Positions 57,445-64,000 of a stretch of 64,000 nucleotides of DNA are shown one piece after another; position 1 is the stretch's first letter; each line of letters begins with the position of its first letter. The notes beneath the pieces were generated by a model. It was not told where the DNA came from and did no database searches. It worked only from the letters and a program-made list of their open reading frames with translations. Source of the stretch: Bacillus sp. V59.32b (GTDB taxonomy: Bacteria; Bacillota; Bacilli; Bacillales; DSM-1321); contig NZ_QVTC01000013.1 in the NCBI RefSeq assembly GCF_003429085.1, forward strand, positions 24,272-88,271, written 5' to 3'. A program made the position numbers and the translations under genes.

Positions 57445-58269
57445 GTGAAGCTGATTTTTTCGTTGATTATGGCAATTTCCGGATTGCTGTCAGGTTTGGA
57501 TGAGGAACCTGCAATACCTGAAGAAATAGAAAAAATCGATTTAAACTTGACAGATAACGAATACGCCATGACTTTCTTTGCTTTGGATCAAGGGGAAACG
57601 GCTATCATTCAAGGAAAAGATTCGACAATCTTGATTAATACAGGAGCTGCTGAGGCTGTGGAATTGAAAGCATGGCTTAGGCTTTATGATGTGAAAAAAA
57701 TCGATGCCGTTATCCTGACCAAGCCCGCAGAGAATTTACAGGACATTGTTGCTGATTATGACATTAGAAGAGTCATTGCTGGAGAGAAAACGCAGGAAGA
57801 TGTTCGTTCTGCTCTGAACGATTTTCCTGAAGTAGAAATCAGCTCTTGGAGCGAGCAATCGAAAGACATGGTTTTGAATGAAATTGAAATCAGTGTGGTC
57901 CATGAAAATGATACGGACAGGTCTGAACTGGATTTGTTGATTAAGATCCATGATAAACGACTTCTCTACATAACATCATCGTCTGAAGAACTAAAAAATA
58001 AGTTAATGAAAGTAGATGCTTCAGGTATTCATCTTATTAAGGCGCCTGTTAAGGGATTGTCGTTTGATGTTGCGAAACATCTAGATCCCCAGGCGGTGAT
58101 TCTTCATGAGCGTTATGAAAAAAAGGCTGAAAAAGAGATGATCCAGAAATTTCACGAACTGTGGATCGAGGTTTTCAATACCGCCGAGCAGGGTACAGTG
58201 ACAGCGAAATTTACGGAAAACAACCACGAAATTTTTCCGATTAAGAATTTCGTTCATACAAAGAATTGA
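57445..58269 (+). CDS. Degenerate metallo-beta-lactamase-fold protein, ComEC C-terminal-like
   Basis: A 274-residue protein with a hydrophobic N-terminus (about 1-17) that may be a signal or anchor. The body resembles the nuclease-like domain at the end of ComEC: FALDQGETAIIQGKDSTILI, NTGAAEAVELKAWLRLYDVK, KIDAVILTKP. The metal motif HxHxDH expected after VILT is absent (TKPAENLQDI), so no catalysis is expected. It stands between dinG and ypmA, where B. subtilis has no gene. Function unknown; a binding or structural role is possible. Confidence 0.7.
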   Translation: MKLIFSLIMAISGLLSGLDEEPAIPEEIEKIDLNLTDNEYAMTFFALDQGETAIIQGKDSTILINTGAAEAVELKAWLRLYDVKKIDAVILTKPAENLQDIVADYDIRRVIAGEKTQEDVRSALNDFPEVEISSWSEQSKDMVLNEIEISVVHENDTDRSELDLLIKIHDKRLLYITSSSEELKNKLMKVDASGIHLIKAPVKGLSFDVAKHLDPQAVILHERYEKKAEKEMIQKFHELWIEVFNTAEQGTVTAKFTENNHEIFPIKNFVHTKN

Positions 58270-58403
58270 AGCATACGAAACCCTGATAAAGATATTGGCT
58301 TAAAAACGAAGAAATATTATCGTAAACATAGTCAAGCTGTTATAATGGTAATGTGAAACGTCACGAACAAAAAAAGATAGTTTTTTTATTGGAGGAATTA
58401 CGG

Positions 58404-58574
58404 ATGGAAAGCAAAATTGAAGTGCTTTCGACGGTTACGATTGAGAACTCGCCTGATTTGTATAAAATTGTCGATGCCTTGAACCGTACTTTGAAGGAAA
58501 AAGACTTAATGTTTGGGCTTGCGCTCGACTCTGAAGACCAAGAAAAAGCGATATTTACGATCTATCGTACATAG
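58404..58574 (+). CDS. ypmA: Small conserved protein YpmA
   Basis: A 56-residue soluble protein with ferredoxin-like strand-helix pattern; function unknown. ATG 58404 follows GGAGGAATTA. Exactly the B. subtilis length. The same DNA is open further upstream, but the good ribosome site fixes the start. ypmB starts 16 bases later. Confidence 0.83.
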   Translation: MESKIEVLSTVTIENSPDLYKIVDALNRTLKEKDLMFGLALDSEDQEKAIFTIYRT

Positions 58575-58590
58575 AAAGAGTGACTGTACC

Positions 58591-59067
58591 TTGAAAAAAT
58601 GGTTGATTATTTCTGCCATCGTTGTGTTTTTAATTTTCGGCATTGCAGCAGGCTCCTACATAAACGCATTAGGGCCAAAGAATGATGCCAAAAAGGAAGC
58701 CTTTCAATCTGCAAAAGAAGAAAGCGGACTTATCACGATGGACGAATTTTATATTTATAACGGATTGGAGTCCTATCACGTGGTGATTGGCGATACGGAA
58801 GCCGGCGAGAAAAAGATCGTTTGGCTGCCAAATGATAACAAAAATGAGCCAGTCACGGAAAATTACAAGGATGGAATACCTAAACAGGAAATTCAGCAAT
58901 TAGCCGTAAAGAAATTGAATCCAGAAAAAATCATTTCCATAAAACCGGGCTTGGAAAACAGCACACCGCTTTGGGAAGTGACATATCTTGATGAATCGAA
59001 ACGGTATAATTATGCCTACTACGATTTCAAGACAGGGGAATGGCTTAAATATTATCGAAGCATATAG
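58591..59067 (+). CDS. ypmB: Membrane-anchored protein YpmB (TseB)
   Basis: A 158-residue protein with one N-terminal membrane helix (about 5-24) and an extracytoplasmic part made of two PepSY-like units ending in LWEVTYLDE and YDFKTGEWLK. In B. subtilis it is called TseB and works with PBP2A in cell elongation. The TTG at 58591 is the start; it follows AAAGAGTG. aspB begins 16 bases after the stop. Confidence 0.83.
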   Translation: MKKWLIISAIVVFLIFGIAAGSYINALGPKNDAKKEAFQSAKEESGLITMDEFYIYNGLESYHVVIGDTEAGEKKIVWLPNDNKNEPVTENYKDGIPKQEIQQLAVKKLNPEKIISIKPGLENSTPLWEVTYLDESKRYNYAYYDFKTGEWLKYYRSI

Positions 59068-59083
59068 AATGGAGGATTTTTTC

Positions 59084-60268
59084 ATGAAATTAGCTAGCCG
59101 CGTGCAGGCGTTAACGCCATCTTCAACGCTGGCCATCACTGCTAAAGCAAAAGAGCTTAAAGCGCAGGGGCAGGATGTGATCGGACTTGGTGCAGGGGAG
59201 CCTGATTTCAATACGCCACAGCATATCATCGAAGCAGCACTCCGCTCGATGAATGAAGGACAGACGAAATATACACCTTCTGCCGGTCTACCTAAACTGA
59301 AAGAAGAGATTGCGGACAAGTTGAAAAGAGATCACGGCCTTAGGTTTAAGGCTTCTGAAATCATCGTGACTTCAGGCGCAAAACATGCTCTTTATACGTT
59401 GTTTCAGGCGATCCTGGATGAAGGCGACGAAGTAATCGTACCGATCCCTTACTGGGTAAGCTACCCGGAACAGGTTAAGCTGGCCGGAGGGGTTCCGGTT
59501 TATGCAGAGGGAAAAGAAGAGAACGATTTTAAGCTGACAAAAGAACAGCTTGAAAAAAGCATTACCACAAAGACGAAAGCCCTTATCATCAATTCGCCTA
59601 GTAATCCTACCGGGATGATATACTCGCGGGAAGAGCTGCTTGCGATCGGTGAGGTTTGCCTTGAACATGATATCCTCATCGTTTCGGATGAAATCTATGA
59701 AAAATTAATATACGGAAACGCAAAGCATACATCTATCGCTGAATTATCACCTGAATTAAAGCAGCAGACCATCGTGATTAATGGTGTGTCCAAGTCTTAT
59801 TCGATGACGGGATGGAGGATTGGCTATGCTGCAGGCAATGAAGCAATCATTAAGGCGATGACGAATCTGGCAAGCCATAGTACATCCAATCCGACGACAA
59901 CTGCCCAATATGGCGCAATCGCTGCTTATGCCGGTCCACAGGATGATGTGGAGAAAATGCGCCAGGCTTTTGAAGAACGGCTTAACATCATTTATGATAA
60001 GCTTGTTGCCATACCGGGAGTGACCTGCCTCAAGCCTCAGGGAGCCTTTTATTTGTTCCCGAATGTCAGAGGAGCAGCGGAACTGTCCGGCTATAATAAT
60101 GTTGACGATTTTGTGGACGCATTGCTTGAAGAAGCGTTGGTCGCCGTCGTTCCCGGCTCAGGGTTCGGAGCTGAGGATAATGTCCGCCTATCTTATGCAA
60201 CCGCCCTTGACCAGCTTGAAAAAGGAGTCGAAAGAATCCATAAGTTTGTAGAAGGAAAGATGGCTTAA
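59084..60268 (+). CDS. aspB: Aspartate aminotransferase
   Basis: A class I PLP aminotransferase: aspartate plus 2-oxoglutarate to oxaloacetate plus glutamate. 394 residues from ATG 59084 after GGAGG. The PLP lysine is in NGVSKSYSMTGWRIGYAAG near 230-248; GLGAGEPDFNTP near 33-44 and NSPSNPTG near 170-177 are further motifs. asnS follows after 36 bases. Confidence 0.95.
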   Translation: MKLASRVQALTPSSTLAITAKAKELKAQGQDVIGLGAGEPDFNTPQHIIEAALRSMNEGQTKYTPSAGLPKLKEEIADKLKRDHGLRFKASEIIVTSGAKHALYTLFQAILDEGDEVIVPIPYWVSYPEQVKLAGGVPVYAEGKEENDFKLTKEQLEKSITTKTKALIINSPSNPTGMIYSREELLAIGEVCLEHDILIVSDEIYEKLIYGNAKHTSIAELSPELKQQTIVINGVSKSYSMTGWRIGYAAGNEAIIKAMTNLASHSTSNPTTTAQYGAIAAYAGPQDDVEKMRQAFEERLNIIYDKLVAIPGVTCLKPQGAFYLFPNVRGAAELSGYNNVDDFVDALLEEALVAVVPGSGFGAEDNVRLSYATALDQLEKGVERIHKFVEGKMA

Positions 60269-60304
60269 AAAGCTGTCTTTTCTCCATTTGGAGGGAAATA
60301 TTTA

Positions 60305-61597
60305 ATGAAAATTACCATTGCAGAAGTAAACAAATACATTGATCAGGAAGTCACGATCGGAGGCTGGCTAGCCAACAAAAGGTCTAGCGGGAAAATCGCA
60401 TTTCTACAGCTTCGGGATGGATCAGGGTTCATTCAGGGTGTAGTCGTGAAGGAAGATGTCGGCGAAGAAATTTTCGCGCGCGCAAAATCCGCGACACAGG
60501 AATCTTCGCTGTACGCAACAGGAATCGTTCAAAGGGACGAACGTTCCCCGTTTGGTTACGAGCTGCTTGTCAAAAACATTGAAGTGATTCATGAAGCAGT
60601 GGATTATCCGATTACGCCAAAGGCACATGGACCTGAATTCTTGATGGACAACCGCCATTTATGGCTGCGTTCCAAACGCCAGCATGCGGTTATGAAAATC
60701 CGCAATGAAATTATCAGGGCAACGTACGAATTTTTTAATAATGAGGGGTTTGTGAAAGTGGATCCGCCTATCTTAACAGGCAGTGCACCTGAAGGAACCT
60801 CAGAGCTGTTCGCGACAAAATACTTCGACGAGGACGCATATCTATCCCAAAGCGGACAGCTATATATGGAAGCAGCAGCGATGGCTCTGGGTAAAGTATT
60901 TTCATTTGGCCCGACATTTCGTGCAGAGAAGTCAAAAACGAGACGGCACTTGATTGAATTCTGGATGATTGAACCGGAGATGGCCTTTTATGAATTCAAG
61001 GAAAACCTCGAGGTCCAGGAGGAGTATGTTTCATATATCATTCAATCCGTCTTGAAAAACTGCGGACTGGAGCTGAATACACTTGGTCGCGATACGTCCA
61101 AGCTCGAACAAATACAGGCGCCATTCCCGCGCATTACGTACGATGAGGCGATTACATTCCTGCATGAAAAAGGATTTGATGATATTCAGTGGGGCGATGA
61201 TTTTGGTGCACCCCATGAAACCGCCATTGCCGAAAGCTATGAAAAACCTGTATTCATCACCCATTATCCAACATCGATTAAACCATTTTACATGCAGCCG
61301 GACCCTGATCGCGAAGAAGTGGTGCTTTGCGCCGATTTAATCGCTCCGGAAGGGTACGGGGAAATCATTGGCGGCTCTGAACGTATCCATGATCATGCGT
61401 TGCTTGCAACGCGGATTGAAGAACATGGGCTGAGCAAGGAAGCTTATAAATGGTATTCTGAATTAAGGAAGTACGGCTCTGTGCCGCATTCCGGTTTTGG
61501 GCTTGGCTTAGAGCGGACCGTCGCTTGGATCAGCGGCGTGGAGCACGTCCGTGAAACGATTCCATTCCCTCGCTTGCTGAACCGACTATACCCGTGA
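60305..61597 (+). CDS. asnS: Asparaginyl-tRNA synthetase
   Basis: Charges tRNA-Asn; a class II synthetase with an N-terminal OB-fold (about 1-105) and a catalytic domain. 430 residues, the B. subtilis length. Motif 2 is [20 protein letters not shown] near 203-222 and motif 3 is [15 protein letters not shown] near 399-413. No T-box was seen upstream. A terminator follows. Confidence 0.97.
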   Translation: MKITIAEVNKYIDQEVTIGGWLANKRSSGKIAFLQLRDGSGFIQGVVVKEDVGEEIFARAKSATQESSLYATGIVQRDERSPFGYELLVKNIEVIHEAVDYPITPKAHGPEFLMDNRHLWLRSKRQHAVMKIRNEIIRATYEFFNNEGFVKVDPPILTGSAPEGTSELFATKYFDEDAYLSQSGQLYMEAAAMALGKVFSFGPTFRAEKSKTRRHLIEFWMIEPEMAFYEFKENLEVQEEYVSYIIQSVLKNCGLELNTLGRDTSKLEQIQAPFPRITYDEAITFLHEKGFDDIQWGDDFGAPHETAIAESYEKPVFITHYPTSIKPFYMQPDPDREEVVLCADLIAPEGYGEIIGGSERIHDHALLATRIEEHGLSKEAYKWYSELRKYGSVPHSGFGLGLERTVAWISGVEHVRETIPFPRLLNRLYP

Positions 61598-61622
61598 CGA
61601 ACATCATTTAAATATCGTAAAG

Positions 61623-61662
61623 GAACGGTTTTGCCCGGAGGAGGGCATGGCCGTTCTTTTTT
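61623..61662 (+). terminator. Intrinsic terminator after asnS
   Basis: GAACGG (61623-61628) pairs with CCGTTC and an inner GCCC pairs with GGGC, followed by seven T. Confidence 0.85.
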
Positions 61663-61670
61663 ACACTTTC

Positions 61671-61710
61671 ATAAGTGCATCTGCGGCTAGTCGGCGAGTT
61701 TTCTTTATAA
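61671..61710 (+). repeat. Dispersed terminator-like repeat, family R, partial copy 4
   Basis: CATAAGTGCATCTGCGGCTA then GTCGGCGAG-TTTTCTTTAT matches the end of the other family R copies; the front part is missing. Confidence 0.5.
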
Positions 61711-61734
61711 CTAAAGAACGCATAAATGTTTTAA

Positions 61735-61945
61735 TTTTAACTACTCGGCATTTATTATCGAGAGTCGTATTATCCGATCTGGCGTATTTGTTATCCAAAC
61801 TCGGATTTTATCAGAATTACTTTTTGTCTGGAATACTGCTTTTGTAGCCGCCCTGGATTTTAGTAGCGGAAATATTGATTTAGTACTGCAACACTGACTT
61901 TTGTAGCCGATATTTTATTTTAGTAGCCAGCCTGCCATTTCTGTA
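61735..61945. repeat. Two kinds of 20-bp tandem units before dnaD
   Basis: The 425-base gap between asnS and dnaD holds, after the repeat above, about four units of the TTTATTATCCAAACTCGG type (61738-61812, as at 8681 and 41836) and then about six units of 19-21 bases built on TTTTRGTAGCC (61828-61945). No gene is supported. Confidence 0.65.
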
Positions 61946-62022
61946 GCTGTAAAAACTTTCATCTCATTTAGCACTAATCCGTCGGTTACTTTCATGTTAT
62001 ACTTAAGTTGAGGTGTCTTAAA

Positions 62023-62718
62023 ATGATAAAGGACAAACTATTTACATGGATGAAGGAAGGCACGATGACAATTCCTTCTTTTCTTTTTAGTAACTATAAA
62101 TTGATGAATCTTAACGAACAGGAAGTCATGCTTTTATTGCAGCTCCAGAATTTCCTTGAAAAGGGGAACAGCTTCCCTACTCCGGATGAAATCGCTGAAC
62201 GGATGACTTTTGGGGAGTCAGAATGTTTATTTATGATTCAGCGCTTAATTCAAAGAGGTTTCATTGAAATTGAAGAGGAGTACGCTGATTCCATTCGCCA
62301 TGAGAAATATTCGATAGAACCGTTGTATGGGAAGATGATTGATTGCTTCCTGAAAACGATGCAGGAAACGGAAAATGTACAGGCTGCTGCTGATAGTGAG
62401 AGCCTCTATACCATATTCGAGAACGAATTTGGACGGCCACTCTCGCCTTTTGAATGTGAAACCCTGGCAATGTGGATCGAAGAAAGCCACCACCCTGATA
62501 TTATTAAAGCTGCATTACGGGAAAGTGTAATATCAGGAAAATTAAATTTCCGTTATATTGACCGCATTTTGTTTGAATGGAAAAAGAACGGCATTAAAAC
62601 GCTTGAACAGGCGAAGAATCACGGAGAGAAATTCAGGATGCATCAAAGGCGAGAAAGAAAAGCTGAACATGCCGCCGCCTCAAAGGATGTTCCATTTTAT
62701 AACTGGCTGGAACAGTGA
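62023..62718 (+). CDS. dnaD: DNA replication initiation protein DnaD
   Basis: A primosome protein that acts with DnaB and DnaI to load the replicative helicase. 231 residues from ATG 62023. The N-terminal winged helix (about 15-100) is followed by the DnaD/DnaB2 domain with EFGRPLSPFECETLAMWIEE near 127-146 and the YxxxIL region RYIDRILFEWKKNGI near 173-187. nth begins 23 bases later. Confidence 0.94.
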   Translation: MIKDKLFTWMKEGTMTIPSFLFSNYKLMNLNEQEVMLLLQLQNFLEKGNSFPTPDEIAERMTFGESECLFMIQRLIQRGFIEIEEEYADSIRHEKYSIEPLYGKMIDCFLKTMQETENVQAAADSESLYTIFENEFGRPLSPFECETLAMWIEESHHPDIIKAALRESVISGKLNFRYIDRILFEWKKNGIKTLEQAKNHGEKFRMHQRRERKAEHAAASKDVPFYNWLEQ

Positions 62719-62741
62719 TGTACGTTTAAAGGAGTAAGGCT

Positions 62742-63398
62742 ATGCTTAATAGAGCACAAATTCGTAAGTGTCTTGATACGATAGGGGAAATGTTTCCGGA
62801 TGCCCATTGTGAATTAAACCACTCGAATCCGTTTGAACTGGTTGTCGCTGTGGCGCTGTCGGCCCAATGTACGGATGTGTTAGTCAATAAGGTAACGAAA
62901 AATTTATTTGAAAAGTACAAAACGCCTGAGGATTACATAAATGTGCCGATCGAAGAGCTGGAACAGGACATCCGTTCCATCGGTTTGTTCCGCAATAAGG
63001 CAAAGAATATCCAAAAGCTTTCGCGAATGATTATTGAAGACTATCACGGGAATGTTCCGAGAGACCGCGACGAACTGACCAAACTGCCCGGGGTCGGAAG
63101 AAAAACCGCAAACGTAGTCGTGTCCGTTGCTTTCGACATACCAGCAATTGCTGTCGATACCCATGTGGAAAGAGTGAGCAAACGACTCGGTATCTGCAAG
63201 TGGAAGGATAGTGTCCTTGAAGTTGAAAAAACGCTGATGGCAAAGGTTCCGAAAGAGGAATGGTCTGTCACCCATCACCGTTTAATCTTTTTTGGAAGAT
63301 ATCATTGTAAAGCCCAATCTCCCAAATGCGAAACATGTCCGCTTCTCGAGTTGTGCAGGGAAGGGCAGAAGCGCATGAAAAGGAAAGAAATGAAATGA
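62742..63398 (+). CDS. nth: Endonuclease III
   Basis: A base-excision DNA glycosylase and AP lyase for oxidised pyrimidines. 218 residues. The helix-hairpin-helix LPGVGRKTANVV carries the catalytic lysine (near 110-121), the catalytic aspartate is in VDTHVERVSKRL, and the 4Fe-4S cluster is bound by the Cys set in CKAQSPKCETCPLLELC near the end. It overlaps ypoC by four bases (ATGA). Confidence 0.96.
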   Translation: MLNRAQIRKCLDTIGEMFPDAHCELNHSNPFELVVAVALSAQCTDVLVNKVTKNLFEKYKTPEDYINVPIEELEQDIRSIGLFRNKAKNIQKLSRMIIEDYHGNVPRDRDELTKLPGVGRKTANVVVSVAFDIPAIAVDTHVERVSKRLGICKWKDSVLEVEKTLMAKVPKEEWSVTHHRLIFFGRYHCKAQSPKCETCPLLELCREGQKRMKRKEMK

Positions 63399-63931
63399 GC
63401 GGGTTTTTCACATGTAAAATTCCAATGGAGATGAAATCTTCGCTGTTTTTTTCGGCAGATGAAGCTAAGCTGTCTCCAGTTTTGTTAAAGGAATGGACCA
63501 TTACGCGAGGCGCTCCATTTTTTTCTTACGAGTTATTATATTGGAACGATTTGGACGGTTATCGCCCATGGGAAGATCCCGGGAAGCCGATAGAGGAGCT
63601 CCTTTGCCAGTGGGAGGCAATCCAGGCAGAGGCAGGCGGCCTATTTGCGGAAAGAAAAGCACAGGAAGCAGAAGAGCTGATGAAAGAAGGGCTTTCTATT
63701 TATCTGTCCATTTTATTTTGGATGCATAATGGTCCTGTTGGTTTAAGGGACTGGAAAGATAAGCTGGAGGGGTTTTCTTACAAACCTGTTAACTCGGAAG
63801 AGAGATTAAGCTTTATCTTCTCCAGACCGGCCCTTTACCACTCCTTTGTTCAGCTTAGTCAATTATTTACGGAATTAAAAAAACTGTATTCTAAGATGAA
63901 AATTATATCCAAAAAAACGTCTAAGCATTGA
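63395..63931 (+). CDS. ypoC: Conserved protein YpoC
   Basis: A 178-residue soluble protein of unknown function that follows nth in Bacillus. The ATG at 63395 overlaps the nth stop by four bases, so the two are coupled. Recognisable parts are the start MSGFFTCKIPMEMKSS and LYWNDLDGYRPWEDPGKP near 49-66. Its stop codon lies in the loop of its own terminator hairpin. Confidence 0.85.
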   Translation: MSGFFTCKIPMEMKSSLFFSADEAKLSPVLLKEWTITRGAPFFSYELLYWNDLDGYRPWEDPGKPIEELLCQWEAIQAEAGGLFAERKAQEAEELMKEGLSIYLSILFWMHNGPVGLRDWKDKLEGFSYKPVNSEERLSFIFSRPALYHSFVQLSQLFTELKKLYSKMKIISKKTSKH

Positions 63932-63943
63932 GCTTAGACGTTT
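63911..63943 (+). terminator. Terminator hairpin over the ypoC stop, abutting an IS end
   Basis: AAACGTCTAAGC (63915-63926) pairs perfectly with GCTTAGACGTTT (63932-63943); the loop ATTGA contains part of the TGA stop. The IS element begins at the next base, so the T-run is only TTT. Confidence 0.85.
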
Positions 63944-64000
63944 CAGACTGTAGACAAACTGGATGAAATCGAGTTTGCCTGCAGTTATTTTTTTATTTGG
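63944..64000 (+). mobile_element. End of an IS1182-family element (continues beyond window)
   Basis: The 57 bases are identical to the complement of 16710-16766, the end of the IS relic that lies upstream of its transposase. The first 15 (CAGACTGTAGACAAA) are the terminal inverted repeat. By orientation, a transposase on the + strand is expected just past base 64000. Confidence 0.85.

Noticed and set aside
60200..60305. Possible T-box leader before asnS
   Set aside because: Only 36 bases separate aspB and asnS, too short for a T-box, and no T-box sequence is seen.

Overview
The window is a stretch of chromosome from an endospore-forming Bacillaceae bacterium (Bacillus or a close genus). The evidence is gene content and gene order: almost every protein is recognisable as the counterpart of the Bacillus subtilis ypb-to-ypo region, in the same order, with spore genes (sleB, ypeB, spoIVA, ypjB), bacillithiol genes (ypdA, bshB1, bshA), TRAP (mtrB) and strong GGAGG ribosome binding sites. 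Nearly all genes read on the + strand; ypjC and the tiny ypzI are the exceptions. No rRNA, tRNA, CRISPR array or prophage was seen.

Layout. 1-4.4 kb: 3' part of recQ, ypbD, ypbF, a CBS protein, ypbG and ypbH (mecB). 4.5-8.5 kb: gudB, ypdA, ansA and a cold-shock gene. 9.2-13.4 kb: prsW, sleB-ypeB (germination) and ypfA-ypfB. 13.6-16.1 kb: cmk, plsC-like, ypfD. 16.1-17.2 kb: an IS1182-family relic, ypzI and a structured element. 17.2-23.5 kb: yphA, der, gpsA, yphE, yphF, spoIVA. 23.8-28.6 kb: hbs, folE, mtrB, the menaquinone genes hepS-menG-hepT, and ndk. 29.2-36.5 kb: cheR, aroF-aroB-aroH, hisC-tyrA-aroE; the trp genes found inside this supra-operon in B. subtilis are absent although TRAP is present. 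36.9-41.6 kb: ypiA, ypiB, ypiF and the cytochrome bc operon qcrABC. 42-45.3 kb: ypjA, ypjB, a zinc metallopeptidase, ypjC. 45.5-51.1 kb: ypjD-dapB-mgsA-bshB1-bshA-cca-birA, closely packed. 52.4-54.5 kb: panBCD. 54.6-64 kb: dinG, a degenerate metallo-beta-lactamase-fold protein, ypmA, ypmB, aspB, asnS, dnaD, nth, ypoC, and the first 57 bases of a second IS1182-type element.

Two themes stand out. First, four conserved genes carry a one-base shift in a homopolymer: cheR, tyrA and mgsA each have A7 where A8 restores the frame, and qcrB has G5 where G4 does. These are either sequence errors, real lesions, or sites of slippage. Second, the gaps between genes are rich in small repeats: an IS1182-type element beside terminator hairpins (two sites), a short inverted-repeat element nested inside another, 20-bp tandem arrays at three loci, four copies of a terminator-like repeat, a large three-branched palindrome before ypdA and a structured element before yphA. 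A short upstream reading frame runs through a terminator hairpin directly into ypbH. No wholly new multi-gene system was found; the unusual content lies in the intergenic DNA.
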